Shown one piece after another: positions 8,226 to 18,120 of a DNA stretch of 64,000 nt. Both the position numbers and the translations under genes were made by a program. How positions within the stretch are numbered: the stretch's first letter is position 1; each line of letters begins with the position of its first letter. The notes under the pieces were generated by a model that was not told the origin of the DNA, searched no databases, and saw only the letters and a list, made by a program, of their open reading frames with translations. Origin of the DNA: an uncultured Paracoccaceae bacterium (GTDB taxonomy: Bacteria; Pseudomonadota; Alphaproteobacteria; Rhodobacterales; Rhodobacteraceae); the NCBI GenBank assembly GCA_937895435.1, contig CALAXT010000042.1:46716-110715 (forward strand), given 5' to 3'.

Positions 8226-9060
8226 CGCGGCCCCGTGGCGTGTTCGCGGGGGGGGTGGGCAAATAGCCCTCAAAGGTGATGGTGTCGGCGATTTGACGCG
8301 CTTGGGTTTCTTTGGCGGCAGACTTGATTGTCCAGCAGTTGATCACGGCACCGCGGGCTTTCAGGGCGCCCACTCGTGCGTTGCCCAGATCATTGGCTTG
8401 GTGTGAAATGAAACTGGCCCCCAGCCGGTCATAATCTGCGATTTGGCGCAGTTCTTCACAGCGTGCGGGCAAAATATGTGGCCATTCCGCGGTGGGATAA
8501 GGGCAGGTGACGATGCCGCGTGCAATCTGTGGGCACAGCGCACCAAATGCAGCAACAACATGGGGGTTAAACGACATAACAGCCACTGCACCGCTATAGC
8601 CTGCGAGATCAGTGGCCACGGCCGACCCTAGGTTTGATGGTGCCGGGCCCAGATCGCCGGATTGATCCTTTATTTCAATCAGCAGTGGCACCCTTCCTCG
8701 CACCAATGTCAGCACATCAGCCAATGTTGGGATGGTTTCTTGCATGCCTGACAACCGGATTTGGCGCAAATAATCGGCTGTTTGCGCGCGCAACGGTCCT
8801 TTGGCATCTGTCAGCCGGGCCAGCGTATAGTCATGAAACACCATGGCGTGGCCATCGCATGACAGTTGGACATCAATTTCAATGCCAAAGCCCGCGTCTA
8901 TCGCCGCCGAGATTGCCGCAGGCGAATTTTCCAACCGTCCAGCTGCGCGGTCATGCAATGCGCGATGCGCGATGGGCGCACTGACAAATCCGCGATCAAG
9001 CGCCACACGTGGCAGAGCAGGCATTAGGTTGGGGGGCAGGGGGGGGCTTTTGCCTGACAT
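8218..9060 (-). CDS. ugpQ: Glycerophosphodiester phosphodiesterase
   Basis: About 280 residues with the GDPD TIM-barrel motifs in order: IAHRALHDRAAGRLENSP near 30-47 (catalytic His-Arg and Glu-Asn), EIDVQLSCDGHAMVFHD near 61-77 (metal Glu and Asp, catalytic His), LLIEIKDQSG near 131, and GAVINCWTIK near the end. It hydrolyses glycerophosphodiesters from phospholipids to sn-glycerol-3-phosphate and an alcohol. No signal peptide, so cytosolic. Its start overlaps the RidA stop (TGATG, one base); a GTG one codon earlier would overlap by four. It forms a three-gene unit: RidA, this gene, DUF482 protein. Confidence 0.92.
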   Translation of the reverse strand: MSGKSPPLPPNLMPALPRVALDRGFVSAPIAHRALHDRAAGRLENSPAAISAAIDAGFGIEIDVQLSCDGHAMVFHDYTLARLTDAKGPLRAQTADYLRQIRLSGMQETIPTLADVLTLVRGRVPLLIEIKDQSGDLGPAPSNLGSAVATDLAGYSGAVAVMSFNPHVVAAFGALCPQIARGIVTCPYPTAEWPHILPARCEELRQIADYDRLGASFISHQANDLGNARVGALKARGAVINCWTIKSAAKETQARQIADTITFEGYLPTPPANTPRGRDV

Positions 9061-9524
9061 CACCGCAACTCAAACACCGCTTCGATCTCAACAGCCACCC
9101 CCAAGGGCAGGGAATTGGCAGACACAGCGGCGCGCGCGTGCCGCCCCGCAGCGCCAAACACCGCAACCATCAGATCGGAACAGCCATTGATCACCTTGGG
9201 CTGATCGATGAAATCTGGGGTGGAATTGACAAATCCAGTCAATTTGACCACCCGCATCACCCGGTCCAGATCGCCACCACAGGCTGCGCGGGCCTGTGCA
9301 ATCAGGCTGAGCCCACAGGCATGCGCCGCCTGCGCCCCAGCCGCGACATCCATATCGTCGCCCAAGCGCCCTTTGATCAGCCCATCCGGCCCCTGTGAAA
9401 TCTGCCCTGATACAAACACCAAGTTGCCGCTTTGCACAAAGGGCACATAGTTGGCGGCTGGGGCCGGGGCATCGGGCAAGGTAATCGACAGTTCGGTCAA
9501 ACGGGTGTCAATTGTTCCGGTCAT
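9060..9524 (-). CDS. RidA/YjgF/UK114 family protein
   Basis: A 154-residue small trimeric-fold protein. Landmarks: YVPFVQSGNLVFVSGQIS (about 26-43), MDVAAGAQAAHACGLSLIAQ, VKLTGFVNSTPDF, and GRHARAAVSANSLPLGVAVE (about 125-144). The Arg of ARAAV corresponds to the imine-contacting Arg of RidA. RidA proteins hydrolyse reactive enamine/imine intermediates made by PLP enzymes; this longer YjgF variety is a subgroup whose members often lack proven deaminase activity. First gene of the unit with ugpQ and the DUF482 gene; the stop codon overlaps the next start. Confidence 0.9.
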   Translation of the reverse strand: MTGTIDTRLTELSITLPDAPAPAANYVPFVQSGNLVFVSGQISQGPDGLIKGRLGDDMDVAAGAQAAHACGLSLIAQARAACGGDLDRVMRVVKLTGFVNSTPDFIDQPKVINGCSDLMVAVFGAAGRHARAAVSANSLPLGVAVEIEAVFELR

Positions 9525-9606
9525 TGCGGGGCTCCTGTGACTGATTTAGGGCGAACCTAGCCGCTTGGCCCCGTTGCGGGAAGCCCCGTTGCCGGTGCTT
9601 TGGGCA

Positions 9607-11037
9607 TTATCTTTCGCGAAAGGCATAATTGAAATAGTCGGTGAACGGCTTTGTCAAATAGGCCATCGGGGTGCGCGGGCTGGTTTGAATGAACGCCTCA
9701 ACCGGCATGCCAGGGATGAGCACCAGATCTGCGATTTTTTCCCGATCATCGGGGTTCAAAACAATTTCGGCGCGGTAAAAACTGATGCCTGCATTGGCAT
9801 CGGTAAAGGCATCCGCCGACACTTGTGTGATCGTGCCATGCAATTCGGGTGTGGTGCGCCGGTTAAAGGCGGGGAAGACCAGTGTCACCTCTTGGCCGAC
9901 ATGCACCTGATCGATGTGCAAAGGATCAACCCGGGCCGCGATTTGCAGTGGGCGATCTTGGGGCACCAAAAACAGCACCGGTTCTGCTGGGCGGATCACC
10001 GCGCGCGGGGTTGTGACCTGCAGGCCATAGACGATGCCTGAAACCGGTGCGCGTATATCAAGCCGCACAATCTGCTCAATCAGTGCGCGGCGGCGTTCGG
10101 CCAGTTCTAATTCGCGGTAACCCAAATCACGCAGTTGGGTCAGCGCCTCTTCGCGGCGCGCACTGCTTAGGCGCAGGATTTCGATATCGGTTTCCGTAAT
10201 CCGCTGCTCGGCCCCGGCGCGGCTGGCGGCCAATTCCCCCACTGTGCCTGCCAAGCGCGCCGCCTCGCGTTCCAGCGACAGCACGCGACTGGCCTGGGCC
10301 AGACCTTTTTGAAACAGATCGCGCTGGCCGGTCAGCTCTTGGTTGATCAGCTTTAGCTGTTGTTGAAGCGATTGGTCTTGGGCGGAGAAGCCATCAATCT
10401 GGCTGGAAATCTGGTCGCGCCGTTTGCGGAGCTGATCGACCTGCTGCATCATTGTCACGGCGCGGGCGTCAAACAGGCGGCGTTGCCCCTCGATCAGGGC
10501 GCCAATCTGTGGTCGGCCCGCAGCGTTGGCTGTCAGCTCGGGGGGGAAGGTGATTGTGGTGGCCTCATCTTGTTCTGCTTCCAACCGACCGCGGCGCGCC
10601 AAGATTTCAAAAAACTGGCCCTCAACAATTGTAAGCTCTGAACGCAGCAGCTCACCATCCAGCCGGATCAAAACATCACCGGCCGCGACCTCTTGGCCTT
10701 CTTCAATCACCACTTCCGCGACAACCCCACCATCGGGATGTTGCACAACTTGGCGGTTTTGCTCCACCTCAACCTGGCCGGGTGCGATCACAGCACCGCT
10801 AAGTTCGGTCAAGACAGACCAAAGCCCAAAGCCCCCCACCAAAATTGCCAGCGACACCCACCCCAACATCAGCGGGCCGCGTGCGGTCCAGCCGGCACCG
10901 GCTGTGGTTTTTTGGGGGGCTGCGCCCTGCGGAGCGCCTGATGGCGCGTGCCCTGCCAAAGGTTGCGTGGGTTGGGCGGATGTGTCGGTTTGTGGCGCTG
11001 CTATTTTGGTGGGACGAATCTTGGCTAAATCGCTCAT
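9607..11037 (-). CDS. Type I secretion membrane-fusion (adaptor) protein, HlyD/PrtE family
   Basis: A 476-residue periplasmic adaptor. Residues 1-55 are a cytoplasmic Pro/Ala/Thr-rich tail; 56-78 is the single membrane helix (LMLGWVSLAILVGGFGLWSVL); then a lipoyl half-motif (VIAPGQVEVEQNRQVVQHPDGG), long coiled coils (about 150-330), the second lipoyl half (DIRAPVSGIVYGLQV) and a beta-barrel C-terminus ending in MAYLTKPFTDYFNYAFRER. It links the ABC exporter to a TolC channel. The start overlaps the stop of the upstream exporter gene by 4 bp (ATGA). No TolC gene or RTX-type substrate is visible in the window. Confidence 0.92.
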   Translation of the reverse strand: MSDLAKIRPTKIAAPQTDTSAQPTQPLAGHAPSGAPQGAAPQKTTAGAGWTARGPLMLGWVSLAILVGGFGLWSVLTELSGAVIAPGQVEVEQNRQVVQHPDGGVVAEVVIEEGQEVAAGDVLIRLDGELLRSELTIVEGQFFEILARRGRLEAEQDEATTITFPPELTANAAGRPQIGALIEGQRRLFDARAVTMMQQVDQLRKRRDQISSQIDGFSAQDQSLQQQLKLINQELTGQRDLFQKGLAQASRVLSLEREAARLAGTVGELAASRAGAEQRITETDIEILRLSSARREEALTQLRDLGYRELELAERRRALIEQIVRLDIRAPVSGIVYGLQVTTPRAVIRPAEPVLFLVPQDRPLQIAARVDPLHIDQVHVGQEVTLVFPAFNRRTTPELHGTITQVSADAFTDANAGISFYRAEIVLNPDDREKIADLVLIPGMPVEAFIQTSPRTPMAYLTKPFTDYFNYAFRER

Positions 11038-12770
11038 GATACGCCTCCGGGGCTGCTGGCGCTGATGATATCGGTGTGATTTTTGACCATTTCACGCAAA
11101 ACCTGATCGCGCGGGCCAAAAGCTTTGCGTATACCGTCTTCCAACACCAAAAGCACATCACATTCTTGGATGGCAGCCGGTCTGTGCGCCATGATCAAAA
11201 TGGATTTTCCAGCGGCCTTCATCGCCCGGATTGCCGCATTCAGCGCATTTGATCCTTCGTTATCAAGGTTGGAATTGGGTTCATCCAACACCAAGATCAT
11301 CGGATCACCATAGAGCGCGCGCGCCAGACCGATACGCTGGATCTGCCCGCCAGACAGACGGCTGCCCACCGCCGAGACGCGGGTGTTATAGCCATCAGGC
11401 AGTTGCAAGATCATGTCATGGGCGGCGGCTTTGCGTGCTGCGGCAATCACCATTTCATCATTTGGGTTGGGTTGCAGGCGGGCAATATTATCCGCAATCG
11501 TGCCATCAAACAGTGTCACGCGTTGCGGCAGATAGCCGATGTAGCTGCCCAAAACGTCGCTATCATATTGGTCAAGTGTCGCGCCATCCAGCCGCACTTT
11601 TCCACCAGCCGGGCGCCAAACGCCGGTAAGCGTGCGGGCCAATGTTGATTTGCCTGCACCCGATGGCCCGATCACGCCCATGGCCTGTCCCGGCTCTAAT
11701 CGAAAGCTGACCATGCGCAGTGCTGCCTGTTGTTCACCAGGGGGCACCACGGTGATTTGCTGTGCCTCAAGCAGGGCGCGGGGTTTGGGCAGGGCGGTGC
11801 GCGTGGGTTCCGGCGGCACTTGTGACAAAAGTTGTGACAGCCGTCCCCAGCCTTCTTGCGCGCGCTGCACCAAGGCCCATTGGCCCACAGCCATTTCAAT
11901 GGGTGCCAAAGCACGGCCCATCAAGATCGAGCCTGCGATCATCGCCCCTGGTGTCAGCGCACCTTGCAACACCAAATAGGCCCCAAGCCCCAGCATGGCC
12001 GATTGCAGAAATTGCCGCAGGGTTTTGGACAAGGTGGTGTAAAGCCCGCCGGTATCCGATACGTCAACCGCCCCGCGCAAGGCCCGCCCGCGGGCCTGTT
12101 GCCAGCGGTCAAAGCTTGCGCCGCGCATGCCAAGGCTTTGGATAAGTTCGGCCTCAGTTTTGATCTGATCGGCATAACGTTCGGCCATTGTTGCGGTTTG
12201 GCTGGACTCACTCATTGGTTTGCGGGTTGAAGATTGATTGAGCAAAGACACCACGATCAAAAGCACGCCGCTGAAAATCGCAAGCCAGCCCAACCAAGGG
12301 TGAAACACAAAAATTGCTGCCAAAAACAACGGTGTCCAAGGAATATCAAACAGCGCCAAAAATACGGGTGAGGCCAGCAGGCGTTGCACCGATTCCAGAT
12401 CGCGTTGGGCCGCGGCTGCCAGTGGGTCATTTGGCATCAGGGCCAATTTGCGCATGGCGGCCGTAAAAACCCGACGATCCAGGGTCTCTTGAAACCGTGC
12501 GCCGATCCGGGTCATGACCCGGCCGCGCACGTAATCCAGCACACCCATCATCAAAAACATAAAGGCCATCAGCCCAAACAGCGCGACCAGTGTTGCCTCA
12601 GACCTGCTGCCCAAAACCCGGTCATAGACTTGCAGCATGAAAATGGGGCCGGTCAGCATAAGGAGGTTGACGAAAACGCTGAACGCAAACACGGACGCAA
12701 ACAACCCACGGCTTTGCCGCCGCGCCGCACGCAGTTCGGATTGGCCTGATCTTGTGTCACCCTTGGTCAT
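11034..12770 (-). CDS. Type I secretion ABC transporter, permease-ATPase fusion (PrtD/PrsD family)
   Basis: A 578-residue half-transporter. Membrane helices lie in residues about 25-310 and the nucleotide-binding domain in 330-565. Walker A is GPSGAGKST (368-376), the signature LSGGQ 472-476, Walker B LVLDE ending at 497, and the H-loop His 529. There is no N-terminal C39 peptidase or C39-like domain, so it belongs to the protease/lipase/surface-layer exporter group that recognises C-terminal signals of RTX proteins. ATG at 12770 is chosen with GGGAG upstream; a TTG two codons earlier is possible. First gene of a two-gene operon with the adaptor. Confidence 0.93.
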   Translation of the reverse strand: MTKGDTRSGQSELRAARRQSRGLFASVFAFSVFVNLLMLTGPIFMLQVYDRVLGSRSEATLVALFGLMAFMFLMMGVLDYVRGRVMTRIGARFQETLDRRVFTAAMRKLALMPNDPLAAAAQRDLESVQRLLASPVFLALFDIPWTPLFLAAIFVFHPWLGWLAIFSGVLLIVVSLLNQSSTRKPMSESSQTATMAERYADQIKTEAELIQSLGMRGASFDRWQQARGRALRGAVDVSDTGGLYTTLSKTLRQFLQSAMLGLGAYLVLQGALTPGAMIAGSILMGRALAPIEMAVGQWALVQRAQEGWGRLSQLLSQVPPEPTRTALPKPRALLEAQQITVVPPGEQQAALRMVSFRLEPGQAMGVIGPSGAGKSTLARTLTGVWRPAGGKVRLDGATLDQYDSDVLGSYIGYLPQRVTLFDGTIADNIARLQPNPNDEMVIAAARKAAAHDMILQLPDGYNTRVSAVGSRLSGGQIQRIGLARALYGDPMILVLDEPNSNLDNEGSNALNAAIRAMKAAGKSILIMAHRPAAIQECDVLLVLEDGIRKAFGPRDQVLREMVKNHTDIISASSPGGVS

Positions 12771-12975
12771 TATCAATTCTCCCGCTTGGGTAGTGATACA
12801 ACGGCTGCGGGCGTGCGTATAGATTGTTGGGGCTGCTATTTCTTTAATTTTTGGGTGGGTTTCGAAAGATTGTCGGGTTGTTCCCAGCCAGCAACAGGCT
12901 TAAAGACGGTCTCAGAAAAAGCGCGCGCAGACAAGGGCCGCTTTGCCCTTTAGGGCCCACCCCAGATTGATTGGA

Positions 12976-13743
12976 ATGGCCGTGTCGATCAAGTCAGTTT
13001 CAAAGCCCTGTCGTTTGGCGCAAATTTTTTGCGTGATGGGGCTTGGTGTGCTGAGCGCTTGCGCCAACCCAGAGCCAGGGGCGGAATATCTTGATCCCTA
13101 TGAGGCTGATAACCGTGCCGTACATGAAGCCAACAAACAGCTAGACCGCGAATTTGTACGCCCTGTGGCCGCTGCCTATGGCCGGGTTGTGCCGGTGCCT
13201 GTGCAGCGTGGCGTGTCAAATTTTAGCAACAATCTCGATACGCCGGGGTTGATGGTCAACAATCTGCTGCAGTTTGATATTGCCAACTTGGCGCGCAATG
13301 GCTTGCGTTTTGCGGTTAACACGACCGTTGGCATTGGGGGTCTGTTTGATCCGGCATCGAGCATGGGGATTTCCCGCAAAGATACCGATTTCGGTCAGAC
13401 CTTGGATGTTTGGGGGCTGGCAAAAGAGGGCAATTATGTTGAATTGCCGTTGCTTGGCCCATCAACAGAACGTGATGCTGTGGGCAAGATTGTTGATGCC
13501 GCAATGAACCCTTTGGGTGCCGTTTTGCCCAAGGCGACTGTGCGGGTGGGGCAGGGCGCATGGGTTGCCACAAAACTGGGTGATCGCAATCGCTTTGGAA
13601 ATACGATCGATTCGGTTCTCTATGACAGTGCGGACAGCTATGCCCAATCACGGCTTCTTTACTTACAAAATCGCCGGTTTGAGCTTGGTCAACGCAATGA
13701 GGCCGACTATTTTGACCCTTATGAAGATATAGCGGGGCGGTGA
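12976..13743 (+). CDS. mlaA: MlaA (VacJ) outer-membrane lipoprotein of phospholipid transport
   Basis: A 255-residue lipoprotein with lipobox LSAC (cysteine 29). The mature part begins with DPYEADNRAVHEANKQLDR, then GVSNFSNNLDTPGLMVNNLLQ and FGQTLDVWGL, ending YFDPYEDIAGR; all are MlaA/VacJ landmarks. MlaA sits in the outer membrane with porins and removes misplaced phospholipids from the outer leaflet, passing them to periplasmic MlaC. The start at ATG 12976 gives a normal signal sequence; a longer open frame begins at 12943. The mlaC-like gene follows after 4 bp. The ABC part (mlaFED) is not in the window. Confidence 0.92.
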   Translation: MAVSIKSVSKPCRLAQIFCVMGLGVLSACANPEPGAEYLDPYEADNRAVHEANKQLDREFVRPVAAAYGRVVPVPVQRGVSNFSNNLDTPGLMVNNLLQFDIANLARNGLRFAVNTTVGIGGLFDPASSMGISRKDTDFGQTLDVWGLAKEGNYVELPLLGPSTERDAVGKIVDAAMNPLGAVLPKATVRVGQGAWVATKLGDRNRFGNTIDSVLYDSADSYAQSRLLYLQNRRFELGQRNEADYFDPYEDIAGR

Positions 13744-13747
13744 CACA

Positions 13748-14389
13748 ATGCGCGCGCGTTTTGGTTTTGGCCGCAGGGCCGTGATACAGCCGGTGGAACG
13801 GCGTTGGGTTTTGATGGGCGGCGCCGCACTGGGCTTTGGCGCCCTGTTGCCCGCGCGGGCCGTTCAGGCATTGGATGTGAAATCGGCCAAGGTGCTGATT
13901 GGCAATCTGGTGTCAGAGATCAACACCATCATCAATTCAGGCACATCTGAAACGGCAATGTATAGAGAGTTTGAACGCGTTTTCATTCGCTATGCCGATG
14001 TGCCGATCATTGCGCGCTCAGCGCTTGGAATTGCTGCGCGGGGGGCAAGTGATGCCCAGATGAACGCGTTTACGCTGGCGTTTCAGGGATATATTTCGCG
14101 CAAATACGGCAGCCGTTTCCGGGAATTCATCGGTGGAAACATTGAGGTCGAAGACGCGCGCCAGATCAAAAGCTTTTATGAAGTGATCTCAACCGCCTAT
14201 CTTCGGGGCGAAGCTCCGTTTGAGGTGCGCTGGCACGTATCAAACAAATCGGGGCGTGATCTGTTTTTCAACCTGATTATTGAGGGCATTAATATGGTCG
14301 CCGCTGAACGCACCGAAATTGGTGCGTTGCTGGATGAGCGTGGCGGCAATATCGAACAGCTGACCAAAGATCTGCGCAGCTTGGGCTGA
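13748..14389 (+). CDS. mlaC: MlaC/Ttg2D family periplasmic phospholipid carrier
   Basis: A 213-residue exported protein. The N-terminus carries ERRWVLMGGAALGFG (Arg18-Arg19) and an AxA-type end near residue 41, which reads like a twin-arginine or basic Sec signal. The mature part has the Tol-tol-Ttg2 landmarks: NTIINSG, YREFERVFIRYADVPIIARSA, GYISRKYGSRFREF, ARGEAP-like region and DLFFNLIIEGINMVAAERTEI. It ferries phospholipids between MlaA and the inner-membrane ABC transporter. It follows mlaA by 4 bp, so they are surely cotranscribed. Assignment firm; export route uncertain. Confidence 0.9.
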   Translation: MRARFGFGRRAVIQPVERRWVLMGGAALGFGALLPARAVQALDVKSAKVLIGNLVSEINTIINSGTSETAMYREFERVFIRYADVPIIARSALGIAARGASDAQMNAFTLAFQGYISRKYGSRFREFIGGNIEVEDARQIKSFYEVISTAYLRGEAPFEVRWHVSNKSGRDLFFNLIIEGINMVAAERTEIGALLDERGGNIEQLTKDLRSLG

Positions 14390-14401
14390 CATGTTGACCA
14401 A

Positions 14402-14427
14402 AGGCGGGGACAAAATTGCCCCCGCCT
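14402..14427. terminator. GC-rich hairpin between convergent mlaC and ferredoxin genes
   Basis: AGGCGGGG (14402-14409) pairs with CCCCGCCT (14420-14427) across a 10-base loop, in the 57-bp gap between two convergent genes. There is no proper T tract on the plus side, so its strength as an intrinsic terminator is uncertain; it may serve both directions. Confidence 0.5.
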
Positions 14428-14446
14428 CTATCCTTGGGCGTTTGGC

Positions 14447-15263
<817 letters not shown>

Positions 15264-15349
15264 GCGCAGACAATTTTTAACAGTTCTATGCGGGCACGCC
15301 ACCCTGTCTGCGCAATCTCACACGCGGCCATGATGTTTGTCAGAATGAC

Positions 15350-15374
15350 AAAGGCGCCCCAGTGGGGCGCCTTT
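15350..15374 (-). terminator. Perfect 11-bp hairpin ending the degP transcript, probably bidirectional
   Basis: AAAGGCGCCCC (15350-15360) and GGGGCGCCTTT (15364-15374) are perfectly complementary around a 3-base loop, 20 bp past the degP stop. The A/T ends of the stem supply a short T run on each strand. It separates degP from the convergent DnaE2 remnant. Confidence 0.75.
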
Positions 15375-15394
15375 GTGGTGTTTGGTGGCGGCTG

Positions 15395-16861
15395 TCAGTC
15401 GATTGACAGGGCGACAAAGCGGGGATCGCCCTCGCGGCGGATCAGCAACAAAACCGATTTACGGCCAGCGGCGCGCGCCTCATTCAAGCTGGTTTCGAGA
15501 TCTGCCAAAGAGATGACCGGCTTTTGGCTGGCCTCAACAATCAGATCACCATCGCGCAGGCCTTTTGCAAATGCCTCGCTCAATTCATCCACCTGCATCA
15601 CAACCAGACCTTGCTGGCCATCGTCCAGACCAAGCTTGTCAGCCAGCTCATCGGTCACAGGGCTAAGCGAAAGCCCCAGCATATCACCGACAATCGGGCC
15701 AGCATCAGGGTTTTTTGTGGCAGGCGCGCCCTCACCCTCGGCCAATTCGCGCCGACCCAAGGTAATTTCCAAGCTGAGTGATTTGCCATCGCGGAATACT
15801 ACGATTTCGACAGCCTTCCCCGATGCGGTGTTGCCCACGCGGCGAACCAATTGCCGAGTGTTTATGATATCTGCGCCATCAAAGCCCACAATCACATCGC
15901 CCGCCCGCACGCCTGCATCAGCGGCAGGGCCTGCTGGGACATCAGTGACCAGCGCCCCTTTGGGCTCAGGCAGCCCCATCGCCTCGGCCACGTCTTGGGT
16001 GACATCTTGAATGCGCACGCCCAGCCAACCGCGCCGGGTTTCGCCATATTGGGACAGTTGATCCACAACTTGGCTCACCACGTTGGAGGCCATGGAAAAC
16101 CCAATACCGATTGAGCCACCATTGGGCGACAAAATGGCCGTGTTCACACCGATCACATCACCGTTCAGATTAAACAGTGGCCCGCCCGAGTTGCCGCGGT
16201 TAATCGCAGCATCGGTCTGGATGAAATCATCATAAGCGCCCGATAGGGCACGATTGCGCTGTGACACAATCCCGGCAGAAACCGAAAAGCCTTGGCCCAG
16301 CGGATTCCCAACCGCCATCACCCAATCGCCCACGCGCATTTTGTCACTGTCGCCAAAGGGAACGAAGGGCAGGGGCTTGTCTGATTCTACCTTGAGCAGG
16401 GCGATATCGGTTTTTGGGTCTGTGCCCACCAGCTTGGCTGGCAGCCGCTCGCCCGAGAAAAATTCCACCTCAATCTCATCGGCACCATCGATCACATGGT
16501 TGTTGGTCACAATGAAACCTTCGGCTGAAATTACAAAACCAGAACCAAGCGCTTCGCTGCGGCGTGGGCGTGAGGGGGCGCCCTGATCGGGGTTCATGAA
16601 ATCACGAAAGAAATCTTCAAACGGTGAGCCGGGCGGCAACATTGGCCGTGGCCCTGTAGGGGCTGCGACCGTTGTAGCGGTGGTGATATTGACGACAGCT
16701 GGGCTGACCTTTTCGGCCAGATCTGAAAAGCTGATTGGCATCGTATCTGCGCGCAGGCTGAGTGTTTGACCGATCAGCAGCGCAAGCCCGATCAAGGTGG
16801 CCATCACAAACTGGCGGGCCTTTCCTTGCTGTATCGTCAGCGAAATAGCTTGAGATTGCAC
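15395..16861 (-). CDS. degP: DegP/HtrA family periplasmic serine protease (Do type)
   Basis: A 488-residue chaperone-protease of the periplasm. A signal segment at about 18-38 is followed by the trypsin-like domain with His122 (TNNHVID), Asp152 (TDIALL) and Ser225 (NRGNSGGPL), then two PDZ domains (about 275-365 and 385-485). The start is GTG 16861 with AAAGGAG seven bases upstream. It degrades or refolds damaged envelope proteins. It is the last gene of the leftward run hflK-hflC-DUF2065-degP, so membrane-protease control and periplasmic proteolysis may be jointly expressed, although 159 bp separate it from DUF2065 and an own promoter is possible. Confidence 0.93.
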   Translation of the reverse strand: MQSQAISLTIQQGKARQFVMATLIGLALLIGQTLSLRADTMPISFSDLAEKVSPAVVNITTATTVAAPTGPRPMLPPGSPFEDFFRDFMNPDQGAPSRPRRSEALGSGFVISAEGFIVTNNHVIDGADEIEVEFFSGERLPAKLVGTDPKTDIALLKVESDKPLPFVPFGDSDKMRVGDWVMAVGNPLGQGFSVSAGIVSQRNRALSGAYDDFIQTDAAINRGNSGGPLFNLNGDVIGVNTAILSPNGGSIGIGFSMASNVVSQVVDQLSQYGETRRGWLGVRIQDVTQDVAEAMGLPEPKGALVTDVPAGPAADAGVRAGDVIVGFDGADIINTRQLVRRVGNTASGKAVEIVVFRDGKSLSLEITLGRRELAEGEGAPATKNPDAGPIVGDMLGLSLSPVTDELADKLGLDDGQQGLVVMQVDELSEAFAKGLRDGDLIVEASQKPVISLADLETSLNEARAAGRKSVLLLIRREGDPRFVALSID

Positions 16862-17020
16862 CTGATAACTCCTTTGTTTTTCATTTGTTTGGTTTTATTA
16901 GGCGCGGGTTAGGGCGTGCCACAAACCATGGTTGTACACTTGCAGATAGGCGGGCATCGGTGCAATTCAAACCCTGGTGATCTGCGTCAAGCTCATGTGA
17001 CAATTGTTTCAAGCCACAGA

Positions 17021-17218
17021 TCAGCCAAAAAAGGCCCGCACCAGCCACAACACCCCCACGCCCAGTGCCAGCGCGCTCAAGCCTAACAGGCGGCGGGTTT
17101 CAACACTTAGCCGGGCCAACAGGGCCAAGGCCTCTGCCAGACGCAAAGGGGCCAGTGCAAGCACCAGCCCCTCAAAGACTAACACAGATCCAACAGCCCA
17201 CAGCAGATGTTCCATCAT
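17021..17218 (-). CDS. DUF2065 (YjeT-like) small membrane protein
   Basis: A 65-residue protein with two hydrophobic helices (about 3-25 and 45-63) and a short Arg-containing loop (LSVETRRLLG). LLGLSALALGVGVLWLVR is the DUF2065 signature. The gene lies 14 bp after hflC, the same position as yjeT in enterobacteria, which strengthens the call. Function unknown; the constant association with hflKC suggests a role with the FtsH-HflKC membrane complex. Confidence 0.85.
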   Translation of the reverse strand: MMEHLLWAVGSVLVFEGLVLALAPLRLAEALALLARLSVETRRLLGLSALALGVGVLWLVRAFFG

Positions 17219-17232
17219 CTGCTTGGCCCGCC

Positions 17233-18120
17233 TTATTGTGCGCTGGGCACAGCCCGCCCGGTTTCCGAATTCAGATAATCGAAAAATTCACTATCAGGGC
17301 TGAGAACGATGCTGGACGTATTGCCCTTAAGTGCGCGCTGATACGATGTCATCGAGCGGGTAAAGGCAAAGAACTCAGGATCGCGGCCAAAGGCTTCGGC
17401 ATAGATTGCGTTACGTTCGGCATCGGCCTCACCACGGATGATTTCGGATTGGCGCCGGGATTCGGATACCAATTCGATCACAGTACGGTCTGCACTGGCA
17501 CGCACGCGCTGAGCGGCCTCGTTCCCGCGGGCCACTTCATCTGCGGCTTCGCGTTCGCGCTCGGCGCGCATCCGCGCAAAGGTCGCAGCCAAGTTTTGCT
17601 CGGGCAGATCGGTGCGCGTCAGACGGACATCGATCACTTCAATGCCAAGCGCATTGGCCTGACGGCGGGCCTGATCGCGGATCAGGTTCATCAGCGGTGT
17701 ACGATCATCTGACAGCACTGCGCCCGATGGCACCGAACCAAGAACCTCTCGGATCGCGGCATTCACGATCAGTGCAATCCGGCCCTGGGCCGCGGCGACG
17801 CCACCTGTTCCGACTGCCTCACGGAAGGATACCGCATTTTCCACCCGCCAGCGGGCAAAGGCATCAACCACCAAGCGGCGGTCATCGAGTGGCGTTACCT
17901 CGAGCGGTTGGGTTTGCACCCCCAAAATACGTGCATCATAGCGCACCAGATCTTGGATAAAGGGAACCTTAAATTCCAGCCCCGGCTCTTCCTTAACGCT
18001 TTTGACCTGGCCAAATTGCAGCACCAGAACCTTTTCGCGTTCATCCACAATGAAGACAGATGACAAAACCAGCGCCGACAGCGCCACCAAAACGGGAAGA
18101 ATGAAAGTTGAACGGGCCAT
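17233..18120 (-). CDS. hflC: HflC, SPFH-domain subunit of the FtsH protease regulator
   Basis: A 295-residue protein with an N-terminal membrane anchor (ILPVLVALSALVLSSVFIV, about 6-24) followed by the SPFH/band-7 domain (VDEREKVLVLQFGQV onward) and a long helical region with EREREAADEVARGNEAAQ. With HflK it forms a large periplasmic cage around FtsH and limits its degradation of membrane proteins. The start codon overlaps the hflK stop by one base (TGATG). Catalytic residues do not apply; HflC is not itself a protease. Confidence 0.95.
   Translation of the reverse strand: MARSTFILPVLVALSALVLSSVFIVDEREKVLVLQFGQVKSVKEEPGLEFKVPFIQDLVRYDARILGVQTQPLEVTPLDDRRLVVDAFARWRVENAVSFREAVGTGGVAAAQGRIALIVNAAIREVLGSVPSGAVLSDDRTPLMNLIRDQARRQANALGIEVIDVRLTRTDLPEQNLAATFARMRAEREREAADEVARGNEAAQRVRASADRTVIELVSESRRQSEIIRGEADAERNAIYAEAFGRDPEFFAFTRSMTSYQRALKGNTSSIVLSPDSEFFDYLNSETGRAVPSAQ

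Noticed and set aside
10526..11065. 179-codon rightward frame antisense to the type I secretion adaptor
   Set aside because: Ser/Pro/Ala-rich shadow of the high-GC coding strand without a ribosome site.
15288..16010. 240-codon frame antisense to degP
   Set aside because: Shadow frame over a confidently assigned protease.
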